Origin: an uncultured bacterium
GTDB taxonomy: Bacteria > Actinomycetota > Actinomycetes > S36-B12
Assembly: GCA_903940375.1 (NCBI GenBank)
Contig: CAJAKT010000210.1
Span: 1 to 6,909 of the forward strand
Direction of reading: 5' to 3'
Length of the DNA: 6,909 nucleotides
Shown here piece by piece: positions 1 to 6,043 of the stretch. The notes beneath the pieces were generated by a model. That model ran no database searches and had not been told where the DNA came from. It was given only the letters and a program-made list of their open reading frames with translations. Position 1 is the stretch's first letter; the number at the start of each line of letters is the position of its first letter. A program made the translations under genes and the position numbers.

Positions 1-1899
1 GCGCTCCTGGCCGACGGTGCGCGCGTGTACGGGCAGGTGATGGACGGGTACTGGGAGGACGTCGGCACGTTCGCGAGCTACAGCCGCGCACAACGTGATG
101 TGCTCGACGGCCGGGTGCAGAGCAACGTGGATGCCTTTGAGGTCGCGCCCGGAGTGCTGGTTGCCACCGGGGCTGAGCTGTCGCCCGAGGCTGACGTGCG
201 GCCCCCGGTCTACATCGGCTCATTCGCGAAGATCGAGGCCGGAGCGGTGATCGGTCCCTACACGGTCGTCGGAACGAACACCCTCATCCGCTCGCGAGCA
301 GTCGTCGACCACTGCGTGATCCACCCCAATGTCTTCGTGGGCAACGACGCGGAGCTGCGTGGCTGCATCATCGGACGAGCAACCGAAGTCAGGCACGGAG
401 CCCGAGTACTCGAGGGCTCCGTGATCGCCGACGGTTGCACGATCATGGATGGTGCCGTCATCGGTACTGACGTGATGATCTACCCGGGGAAGACGATCGA
501 CGAGGGAACCGTCGTTGACGAGTCAGTCGTGTGGGAGTCACCGTCTCAGCGCCAGGTGTTCAGTGACAGCGGTGTTCGTGGGATCGTCAATGTCGACATG
601 ACCCCCGAGCGCATCGTTCGGCTCGCCGCCGCTTTCGCGACGACCCTGCCCAAGGGTGCAACGATCAGTGTCGGTCGTGATCACTCAAAGGCGGCCCGTG
701 CGCTGAATCGTGCCCTTGCCGGCGCCTTGACGGCAGCGGGAATCAACCTTCGCGATCTGCGCGCCGTGACAACCCCGCTCGTGCGAAATGACACGGCCCG
801 CTACTCCGACGGGGGAGTGATCCTGCGCACCACGCCCGGACGTCCGGACAGCATCGATGTGCTGTTCCTCAACTCGCACGGTGGTGAGATCAGCAGCCAG
901 CAGCGTGAGTCGATCGAGCGCATCTTCACGCGCAAGGAGTTTCGTCGACCCCTGCCGTCCGACATCGGCGACATCCGCACCCCGCATCGCGTCCTCGACG
1001 ACTATGCCAACGACGTCGAGGCTGAGATCAACATGGAGGCCATCCGTCGAGCGCACCCCCGGATCGTCCTCGACGCCGGCGGCGGACCTTCCGTTGGCGT
1101 CCTTTCCATGATCATGGGCCGTCTCGGCCTCGATGCCCTCACCGTCGGTGCGGCCATGGAGGAGGAGGCGGCGGCCGATCAGGCTCCGTACCGCGAGGCG
1201 GCTCTCAGAAGACTCAGTGCCCTGGTCGTGTCATCCGGCGCGAAGATCGGGGCCCGGCTCGGACCGACGGGTGAACGACTCAGCATCGTCGATGAGCTCG
1301 GCCGTGTTATCGATGATGGCCGGATGCTCCTCATCATGCTCGACCTGATGGCTGCGTCACGGCATTCCGGATGTGTTGCGGTTCCGGTGACCACGAGTCG
1401 ACTCGCCGAGGAGGTGGCTGCCTTCCACGGCATCGAGGTGCGCCGGATCGGTGCGGGCTTCGCGGAACTCGCGGCTGCTGGCACGGCACCCGATGTCATC
1501 CTCGCGGGGGACGGACGGGGCCGGTTCGTCCTACCGGCCCTCGGCCCGGGGCCGGATGCGATCTCCGCCCTCATGATGCTGCTGTCCCTGATGGCTGACA
1601 CCGATCTCAGCCTGAGTCAGCTGAATGCGCGGATTCCCGCAACGACCGTCGTGTCACGAATGGTGACGGTGCCGTGGCATCGGCGAGCGGCCGTCATGCG
1701 TGCGGTGCGCAAGCGCGTGGGGGAGACGGATGTTGACGCTCTAGACGGGCTGAGAGTCGTCGATGAGGACGGGAGCTGGTGTCTTGTCCTGCCGGAAGAC
1801 GATCAGGCCTGCCTGACCCTCTATGCGGAAGCGGTGGACACGGTCGCAGCAGAGCGCCTGCTGGACTACTGGCAGAACGTGGTGGAGACGGCACCATGA
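1..1899 (+). CDS. Sugar-phosphate nucleotidyltransferase / phosphomannomutase-like fusion protein (5' partial)
   Basis: The reading frame is open from base 1 and the 5' end lies outside the window, so the GTG at 25 is not the true start; 632 residues are visible. Family members are typically about 830 aa, so roughly 200 residues of the N-terminal nucleotidyltransferase are missing. Only its last segment is seen (residues 1-40, with the DGYWEDVGT motif typical of mannose-1-phosphate guanylyltransferases). Next comes a left-handed beta-helix of hexapeptide repeats (about 196-540 nt; repeated I/V-G-x-x-x-x-I/V steps). From about 560 nt to the stop there is a phosphomannomutase fold opening with SDSGVRGIVN. 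That domain lacks all the usual catalytic motifs (see findings). The likely activity is making a nucleotide sugar such as GDP-mannose in the cytoplasm for envelope glycans; this is inferred from family. The stop overlaps the next start (ATGA), suggesting an operon. Confidence 0.85.
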   Translation, partial: ALLADGARVYGQVMDGYWEDVGTFASYSRAQRDVLDGRVQSNVDAFEVAPGVLVATGAELSPEADVRPPVYIGSFAKIEAGAVIGPYTVVGTNTLIRSRAVVDHCVIHPNVFVGNDAELRGCIIGRATEVRHGARVLEGSVIADGCTIMDGAVIGTDVMIYPGKTIDEGTVVDESVVWESPSQRQVFSDSGVRGIVNVDMTPERIVRLAAAFATTLPKGATISVGRDHSKAARALNRALAGALTAAGINLRDLRAVTTPLVRNDTARYSDGGVILRTTPGRPDSIDVLFLNSHGGEISSQQRESIERIFTRKEFRRPLPSDIGDIRTPHRVLDDYANDVEAEINMEAIRRAHPRIVLDAGGGPSVGVLSMIMGRLGLDALTVGAAMEEEAAADQAPYREAALRRLSALVVSSGAKIGARLGPTGERLSIVDELGRVIDDGRMLLIMLDLMAASRHSGCVAVPVTTSRLAEEVAAFHGIEVRRIGAGFAELAAAGTAPDVILAGDGRGRFVLPALGPGPDAISALMMLLSLMADTDLSLSQLNARIPATTVVSRMVTVPWHRRAAVMRAVRKRVGETDVDALDGLRVVDEDGSWCLVLPEDDQACLTLYAEAVDTVAAERLLDYWQNVVETAP

Positions 1900-2714
1900 C
1901 GAGCGCGGCCGGGGACCTGCAGGCGGCGGAATCCGACGGCCTGCTTGAGTCCTTTCTCGCACAGGTGGTTGTCGATGACTATGCGGGCATTCCGGCCGCA
2001 GATCAGCGCGGCATCCGTGGCAATCCCGGCTGGATGGCCACGGCCATGGCCCTTGTCATCGGCGTCATCGTGGCAGCGGCGCTGCTTACGGCACGTGCGT
2101 CCGACGCCGAGAGACAGCAGGTCCGCGATGGGCTGGCTGAGCGGGTCACGGCGCTGTCGGTTGCGGTTGCTGATCGTCAGGCAGTGGTCGATGGGCAGGC
2201 GGCACAGGTGGACAGCCTTGAATCCGCACTCCTCGATGCCTCACGCAGCGATGCTGACGGCGAGCGACTGGCCACGCTGTCCACGTTGGCGGCGGCGACG
2301 GACCTCTCCGGGCCCGGACTGACCGTGACGATCGATGATGCACGCGATGCCCAGGCGGGCTCACTGAACACCGTCCTCGACCGTGACCTGCAGGACATCG
2401 TCAATGTGCTCTGGCAGATGGGTGCCGTCGGTATCGCGGTGAATGATCAGCGGCTGACCAGTGACACGGCCATCCGGAGCGCGGGAGGGGCGATCCTCGT
2501 CAACTATCAGCCGCTGTCGCGCCCCTATCGACTCGCCGCGGTCGGCCCGATGGACGGTGGAGACGGTGAAACAGGGCTGCAGAGCCTGCTCACCAGGCTG
2601 ACGGCCGACTATGGACTTGTGACGGACGTGGCGGCCGGTGACATAGCGTTGCCGGCAGGGGATCTGATAGTGCCCCGCTACGCGCTGCCGACGGAAGGGG
2701 GAACGACACCGTGA
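1896..2714 (+). CDS. DUF881 family membrane-anchored protein (first copy)
   Basis: The protein has 272 aa when started at the ATG at 1896. That start overlaps the upstream stop as ATGA and has a GGTGGAG Shine-Dalgarno at 1881-1887, 8 nt away. Visible order: an acidic cytoplasmic tail of about 45 residues, one transmembrane helix (about 46-66), a heptad-like coiled coil (about 70-113), then the DUF881 domain. Its marks are DLSGPGLTVTIDD at about 136-148, the VNVLWQMGAVGIAVNDQRLT core and the closing PYRLAAVGP. Topology is probably N-in, with the domain outside. The biochemical function of DUF881 is unknown. Bacillus subtilis YlxW and YlxX are relatives encoded in the division gene cluster just before ftsA-ftsZ, so an envelope or division role is plausible. 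It resembles Rv1823 in position. It shares the family fold with the copy at 3048-3773. Confidence 0.9.
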   Translation: MTSAAGDLQAAESDGLLESFLAQVVVDDYAGIPAADQRGIRGNPGWMATAMALVIGVIVAAALLTARASDAERQQVRDGLAERVTALSVAVADRQAVVDGQAAQVDSLESALLDASRSDADGERLATLSTLAAATDLSGPGLTVTIDDARDAQAGSLNTVLDRDLQDIVNVLWQMGAVGIAVNDQRLTSDTAIRSAGGAILVNYQPLSRPYRLAAVGPMDGGDGETGLQSLLTRLTADYGLVTDVAAGDIALPAGDLIVPRYALPTEGGTTP

Positions 2715-3043
2715 TCGCCATCATCGGACTTCTCGTCGGCGTCGCCGTCGGCATCCTCTGGCATCCCCTCGTTCCGCTCTGGTTGCAGCCCTATCTGCCG
2801 ATTGCCATCGTTGCCGCGCTTGACGCGGTCTTCGGCGGCTTCCGGGCGCTGATGGAGAAGCGATTCGACGACCGGATCTTCGTCGTGAGCTTCCTCTCGA
2901 ATGTCATCATCGCGGCCTTCCTGGTGTACCTCGGAGACCAGCTCGGTGTCGGCGCGCAGATGTCGACCGGCGTCGTCGTCGTGCTGGCCATGCGGATCTT
3001 CGCCAACGCCGCCGCCATCCGGCGCATCCTGTTCCGGGCGTGA
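2711..3043 (+). CDS. sbp: Small basic protein, Sbp / DUF1290 integral membrane protein
   Basis: The protein has 110 aa. The GTG start at 2711 overlaps the preceding stop (GTGA), with a purine-rich GGAAGGGGG at 2693-2701 nine bases upstream, so translation is probably coupled. It is almost entirely hydrophobic, with segments at about 1-16, 28-44, 56-75 and 85-101, implying three or four membrane helices. The conserved family signature is visible as AALDAVFGGFRALMEKRFDD at residues 35-54. The C-terminus is basic (RRILFRA). This is the DUF1290 family, called Sbp in Bacillus subtilis, where it lies next to DUF881 genes and ftsA. No biochemical activity is established. Being sandwiched between two DUF881 genes suggests the three products form one membrane complex; that is inference from gene order. 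It corresponds to Rv1824 in M. tuberculosis by synteny. Confidence 0.93.
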   Translation: MIAIIGLLVGVAVGILWHPLVPLWLQPYLPIAIVAALDAVFGGFRALMEKRFDDRIFVVSFLSNVIIAAFLVYLGDQLGVGAQMSTGVVVVLAMRIFANAAAIRRILFRA

Positions 3044-3047
3044 CGGC

Positions 3048-3773
3048 ATGACCACGCCGGCCGAGGAGGTCGTGACATCCCCGCCGGAGCCGACGTCCGG
3101 GGCGCTCCTTGCCCAGCTGGCCTTCCGGCCGAGCCGTCCGCACCTGTTCATCGGTCTGCTCTTCCTCGTGCTCGGACTCCTCGTGACGCTGGCGGTCGTG
3201 CGCCCGGGCGAGGAGGAACCCTGGCGGAATGCGCGCACCGAGGACCTCGTCCAGATCCTCGACGATCTGGGGGCGCGCCAGGAGCGACTCGAGGCGGAGT
3301 CACTCCGGCTGACCGGACTCCAGCGCGACCTCGAGGCTGGGTCGACAGCGGATGCAGTGGCGGAGGCGAATCGTCGGCTCGGTGCTCTGCAAGTACTGAC
3401 GGGGACGACGCCGGTGACCGGTCCGGGCATCTCCATCGTGATCACGGACCCCGAGGGCGCCGTTGACTCGGCGGTGCTGCTTGATGCCGTACAGGAACTT
3501 CGTGACGCAGGCGCCGAGGCCATCCAGGCCGGATCGACGCGCGTGGTCGTCAGTACCTGGTTCGCCGACAGCGACCAGGGGGTGCTCGTCGATGGGCGTC
3601 CGGTCGAGGCACCGATCCGGCTGGTGGCGATCGGCGATCCTGACACGATGGCGGCCGCGATGAGCATTCCGGGTGGTGTTGCGGACTCGGTCCGGACGCG
3701 GGGGGCCGATTTTGCGGCTTCGACTGCTCAGGCCCTGAGCATCTCGGTTACAGTTCCCGAGACGACGAACTAG
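3048..3773 (+). CDS. DUF881 family membrane-anchored protein (second copy)
   Basis: The protein has 241 aa. The ATG at 3048 lies 4 nt after the sbp stop; the upstream sequence has only a weak Shine-Dalgarno, which suits translational coupling. The frame stays open further upstream inside sbp, but a start there would need a long overlap. Layout: a cytoplasmic tail of about 32 residues, a transmembrane helix (about 33-52), a charged coiled coil (about 60-115), then the DUF881 domain with PVTGPGISIVITDPEG (about 122-137), the LRDAGAEAIQAGSTRVV core and the closing PIRLVAIGDP (about 189-198). It is closer to the DUF881 consensus than the first copy (AGAEAI versus MGAVGI in the core). The function is unknown. 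Position and family match Rv1825. The stop codon is embedded in the ribosome-binding site of gcvH, so it is co-transcribed with it. Confidence 0.9.
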   Translation: MTTPAEEVVTSPPEPTSGALLAQLAFRPSRPHLFIGLLFLVLGLLVTLAVVRPGEEEPWRNARTEDLVQILDDLGARQERLEAESLRLTGLQRDLEAGSTADAVAEANRRLGALQVLTGTTPVTGPGISIVITDPEGAVDSAVLLDAVQELRDAGAEAIQAGSTRVVVSTWFADSDQGVLVDGRPVEAPIRLVAIGDPDTMAAAMSIPGGVADSVRTRGADFAASTAQALSISVTVPETTN

Positions 3774-3777
3774 GAGG
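3772..3777 (+). promoter_or_regulatory. Shine-Dalgarno of gcvH overlapping the DUF881 stop codon
   Basis: A perfect AGGAGG lies 4 nt before the gcvH ATG. Its first two bases are the last two of the preceding TAG stop. This fixes the gcvH start and ties its translation to ribosomes leaving the DUF881 gene. It is the strongest ribosome-binding site in the operon, as might be expected if GcvH is needed in larger amounts than the membrane proteins. Confidence 0.85.
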
Positions 3778-3781
3778 CCGG

Positions 3782-4165
3782 ATGTTCCCCGACGAGTTGC
3801 GCTACACCGCCGAGCACGAGTGGGTGCGAGCCACGGATTCGGGCACGGTTGTGTTCGGTATCACCGACTATGCGCAGGATGCGCTGGGTGACATCGTCTA
3901 CGTGTCGCTCCCGGGCGTGGGGGAGTCCCTCTCCGCTGGGGGCACCTGCGGCGAGGTCGAGTCGACGAAGAGCGTCAGTGACATCTACGCGCCCTTGGCA
4001 GGTGAGGTGGTTGCGCGCAACGAGGCGCTCGACAGCACTCCTGAGAGCGTGAACACGGACGCATACGGTGCCGGCTGGATGGTCGAGCTTCGTCCCGCCG
4101 ACCCGGCCGCCATGGAGGGTCTTCTCACCGCTGCGGACTACCGCGCGCTGGTGGAGAAGGCTTAG
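3782..4165 (+). CDS. gcvH: Glycine cleavage system H protein
   Basis: The protein has 127 aa, the normal GcvH length. GcvH is the lipoyl carrier of the glycine cleavage system. Its lipoyl arm takes the aminomethyl group from glycine at the P protein, hands it to the T protein, and is reoxidised by the L protein, feeding CO2, NH3 and 5,10-methylene-THF. Conserved features are all present: YTAEHEWVR near the N-terminus, GITDYAQDALGDIVYV, and the lipoylation site GEVESTKSVSDIYAP with Lys63 as the modified residue, followed by the GEVVARNEAL turn and the GAGWMVEL strand. The start is fixed by the AGGAGG at 3772. The gene is separated from the other gcv genes: none of gcvP, gcvT or lpd is in the window, but a glycine riboswitch lies about 2.6 kb downstream. 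It corresponds to Rv1826. Confidence 0.97.
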   Translation: MFPDELRYTAEHEWVRATDSGTVVFGITDYAQDALGDIVYVSLPGVGESLSAGGTCGEVESTKSVSDIYAPLAGEVVARNEALDSTPESVNTDAYGAGWMVELRPADPAAMEGLLTAADYRALVEKA

Positions 4166-4176
4166 GGATTGCCGCG

Positions 4177-4686
4177 ATGACCTGCCCGGCATGTGGACAT
4201 GTGAGCTCGAACGACGATCGCTTCTGCGCGTCGTGCGGTGCGCCGCTGACGGCAGAGGCCTTCGAGAGCCTTGATCACACGGGCTCGATCACGTCGATCA
4301 TCTCCTCAGGTCCGGGCACCGGCTCCGGTGCCATGAGCGCGGTTGGCTCCGGGCGTCAGTTCGAACTGCCTTCGGGCAGCGCACTTCTGGTCGTTCATCG
4401 TGGGCCTGGGGAGGGTCAGGAATTCGTTCTTGACGAGTCCGCGGGGGTACAGACGGTCGGACGAGCACCCGAGGCTGCGATCTTCCTCGACGATGTGACG
4501 GTGAGCCGTCATCACGCTGAGTTCCGTCATGGCGCGGAGGGCTGGAGCGTCCGTGATATCGGAAGTCTGAACGGCACCTACGTGAATCGGGTGCGGGTCG
4601 AGGACCAGCACCTCTCCGGAGGAGACGAGGTCCAGATCGGGAAGTTCCGCTTCGTCTTCCTGCTCGGGCTCGAATCCACGACATGA
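4177..4686 (+). CDS. garA: Zinc-ribbon/FHA domain signalling protein, GarA/OdhI-like
   Basis: The protein has 169 aa; its ATG follows gcvH by 11 nt, with AGGGA at 4164-4168. The N-terminus is a zinc ribbon with two knuckles, CPAC (Cys3, Cys6) and CASC (Cys17, Cys20). A Ser/Thr/Gly-rich linker (about 33-60) follows, then a canonical FHA domain (about 69-163) with GR at 95-96, SRHH at 110-113 and NGTYVN at 132-137, the phosphothreonine-binding residues. The FHA half is very close to mycobacterial GarA (LDDVTVSRHHAEFR, GDEVQIGKFRFVFL). GarA and OdhI are phosphorylated by PknB/PknG-type kinases and inhibit 2-oxoglutarate dehydrogenase and related enzymes when unphosphorylated. Whether this protein does the same is open, because the GarA ETTS phosphorylation tail is not there as such. 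The symbol is given by FHA similarity and synteny with Rv1827. The stop overlaps ftsR (ATGA). Confidence 0.88.
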   Translation: MTCPACGHVSSNDDRFCASCGAPLTAEAFESLDHTGSITSIISSGPGTGSGAMSAVGSGRQFELPSGSALLVVHRGPGEGQEFVLDESAGVQTVGRAPEAAIFLDDVTVSRHHAEFRHGAEGWSVRDIGSLNGTYVNRVRVEDQHLSGGDEVQIGKFRFVFLLGLESTT

Positions 4687-5408
4687 CCGATGGAGTGGGC
4701 GAGATACCTCAGCCTGTGGTGACCGGCACGATCAGCATCGGCGAGGTGCTGAGTCTGCTCAAGCGCGAGTTCCCCGACGTCACGATCAGCAAGATCCGCT
4801 TCCTGGAATCCGAGGGTCTCGTCTCGCCGGAGCGCACGGTCTCCGGGTACCGGCGGTTCGGGCAGCGTGACGTTGATCAGTTGCGGGCAGTACTGACGCT
4901 GCAGCGCGACCAGTACCTTCCGCTGAAGGTGATCCGCGATCACATCAGCGAGGGCCTGCCCGATCCGGATGCGCCGCCTGCCTCGCCGATCGCGGGCACC
5001 GGCATGCGCCCTGACGATTTCCGCCCAGGTGCTGGCCGCGTTCGGATGACGCGCACCGAGCTGGCTGAGGCGTGCGAGCTGACCGAGGCGTACGTCGCGC
5101 AGCTCGAGGGGATCGGGCTGGTGTGGGCCAGCCCTGCTGGTCATTACGACGAGGATGCGCTGGCCATCGCGAGCGTGGTGTCACGCCTGTCGGCCTTCGG
5201 GGTCGAGGCCCGGCACTTGCGATCCTTCCGTGTCGTCGCGGACCGTGAGACGGGACTCGTGGAGCAGATGGCAACGCCCTACTCGCAGCCCCGCGATCGC
5301 GATGCCCGAGCACGCGAGCAGGAGACGATCCGCGAGCTGGCCTCGCTGTTCGTGCAACTGCACGCTGCTCTCCTGCGGGCTGAGCTGATCCGCGGTGGCC
5401 GGGCCTGA
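4683..5408 (+). CDS. ftsR: MerR-family transcriptional regulator FtsR
   Basis: The protein has 241 aa and starts at the ATG of an ATGA overlap with the FHA gene; no good Shine-Dalgarno is visible, so translation is probably coupled. Residues 17-90 form a MerR-type winged helix-turn-helix: ISIGEVLSLLKREFPDVTIS, the hallmark IRFLESEGLVSPERTVSGYRRF, then the helices VDQLRAVLTLQRDQYLPLKVI. A Pro-rich linker (about 92-118) leads to a second domain (about 121-185) that looks like a degenerate MerR HTH, and a C-terminal helix (about 205-235) suited to dimerisation. There is no cysteine cluster for metal sensing. The protein matches Rv1828 and Corynebacterium FtsR, reported to activate ftsZ. Regulation of ftsZ in this organism is inference from family. 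The gene is probably the last of the long operon that begins upstream of the window. Confidence 0.9.
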   Translation: MTDGVGEIPQPVVTGTISIGEVLSLLKREFPDVTISKIRFLESEGLVSPERTVSGYRRFGQRDVDQLRAVLTLQRDQYLPLKVIRDHISEGLPDPDAPPASPIAGTGMRPDDFRPGAGRVRMTRTELAEACELTEAYVAQLEGIGLVWASPAGHYDEDALAIASVVSRLSAFGVEARHLRSFRVVADRETGLVEQMATPYSQPRDRDARAREQETIRELASLFVQLHAALLRAELIRGGRA

Positions 5409-5438
5409 CCTCGGGGGTGCAATTCCGGTCCGCGGGGT

Positions 5439-5444
5439 TACCCT
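5439..5444 (+). promoter_or_regulatory. Probable -10 element of a promoter for the nuclease gene
   Basis: TACCCT fits the actinobacterial TANNNT -10 pattern in the 42-nt gap between ftsR and the nuclease coding region. Six bases separate it from the GTG at 5451, so transcription would start at or next to that codon, giving a leaderless mRNA. The -35 is poor (GTGCAA at 5417-5422, 16-nt spacer). The evidence is pattern only. Confidence 0.5.
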
Positions 5445-5450
5445 GTGAAC

Positions 5451-5924
5451 GTGCATGATCTCGAAGTAGTCGGCGTGCGAGTCGAGATGCCGTCCAACAA
5501 CCCGATCGTCCTCCTGCGTGAGGTCGACGGCGGCCGCTACCTGCCCATCTGGGTCGGGGCGGTAGAGGCCACGGCCATCGCGTATGCCCAGCAGGGCATC
5601 GTCCCGCCGCGGCCCCTGACCCATGACCTGCTGCGAGACGTGCTCAATGCGCTGGACGTGACGCTCATCGAGGTCCGCATCACGGCACTCGAGGACGGGG
5701 TCTTCTACGCGCTGCTCATCCTCAGCACCGGGGTGGAGGTCAGTGCCCGTCCGTCCGATGCGATCGCCCTGGCGCTACGGGTGGGCGCCCCGATCCGCAG
5801 CACCGTGGCCGTCATGGACGAGGCCGGGATCGATATTCCGGATGATGAGCCCGCTGCGCCCGAGGATCAGGTGGAGAAGTTCCGCGAGTTCTTGGATCAG
5901 GTCTCGCCAGAGGACTTCGGCTGA
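5451..5924 (+). CDS. DUF151 bifunctional nuclease family protein
   Basis: The protein has 157 aa from the GTG at 5451; an in-frame GTG at 5445 would add two residues (159 aa). I prefer 5451 because MHDLEVVGVRVE lines up end to end with the start of Rv1829 as I remember it, and because a -10 hexamer ending at 5444 would place the transcript start there. The protein is a single DUF151 domain: VVGVRVEMPSNNPIVLLRE, YLPIWVGAVEATAIAYAQQG, PPRPLTHDLLRDVL, then VSARPSDAIALALRVGAPI, the best conserved stretch. An acidic tail follows (PDDEPAAPEDQVEKFREFLD). Some DUF151 members, notably plant ones, are reported to have DNase and RNase activity; the bacterial role is not settled. No signal peptide is seen, so it is cytoplasmic. 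Its separate promoter suggests control distinct from the upstream operon. Confidence 0.88.
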   Translation: MHDLEVVGVRVEMPSNNPIVLLREVDGGRYLPIWVGAVEATAIAYAQQGIVPPRPLTHDLLRDVLNALDVTLIEVRITALEDGVFYALLILSTGVEVSARPSDAIALALRVGAPIRSTVAVMDEAGIDIPDDEPAAPEDQVEKFREFLDQVSPEDFG

Positions 5925-5962
5925 CCTCATGGGCACCTTCATGGTTGCTCACGAGAGCCGTG

Positions 5963-5981
5963 CAACCTCAGCGTGAGGTTG
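5963..5981. promoter_or_regulatory. Perfect 19-bp inverted repeat, candidate MerR-type operator
   Basis: CAACCTCA-GCG-TGAGGTTG is a perfect 8-bp dyad with a 3-bp spacer, 39 nt after the nuclease stop and 34 nt upstream of the -35 of the resR promoter. CCTCA/TGAGG half-sites are seen in MerR-family operators such as the E. coli SoxR box, although the spacing differs. Candidate ligands are FtsR or the ResR-like protein, both encoded next to it. Alternatively it could act as a short transcript-end hairpin for the nuclease gene, but no U-tract follows. Confidence 0.45.
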
Positions 5982-6014
5982 AGACTTTGCTCTACGACAC
6001 GCCGTAACTGGCGT

Positions 6015-6043
6015 TTGACCGCGGGTGCTGGCCTCCCTAGCGT
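6015..6043 (+). promoter_or_regulatory. Housekeeping-type promoter upstream of the ResR-like gene
   Basis: A TTGACC -35 (6015-6020) and a TAGCGT -10 (6038-6043) are separated by exactly 17 bp, close to the actinobacterial SigA/HrdB consensus. Transcription would start near 6050, leaving a 5' UTR of about 100 nt before the GTG at 6151. A small perfect dyad, GCACG-GAA-CGTGC (6051-6063), lies right at the predicted start and may be a hairpin at the 5' end of the transcript or a binding site. Confidence 0.65.

Noticed and set aside
1779..1895. Upstream extension of the first DUF881 protein
   Set aside because: It would overlap the fusion gene by about 120 nt and add unconserved sequence; the ATGA overlap with a Shine-Dalgarno at 1881-1887 supports 1896.
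2678..3667. Long minus-strand open frame (329 codons) across sbp and the second DUF881 gene
   Set aside because: It is antisense to two well-supported coupled genes, its translation is Ser/Arg/Pro-rich with no recognisable domain, and such frames are common opposite GC-rich genes.
4578..5144. Minus-strand open frame of 188 codons opposite ftsR
   Set aside because: It is the shadow of a conserved MerR gene; the composition is typical of antisense GC-rich frames and there is no start context.
5929..5976. 15-codon ATG frame just after the nuclease gene, ending inside the dyad
   Set aside because: There is no ribosome-binding site, no evident leader-peptide logic and no run of regulatory codons; it is probably chance.
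5963..5990. Intrinsic terminator after the nuclease gene
   Set aside because: The stem is only 8 bp with half G-C pairs and a 3-nt loop, and the following sequence is not a U-tract; an operator reading fits at least as well.
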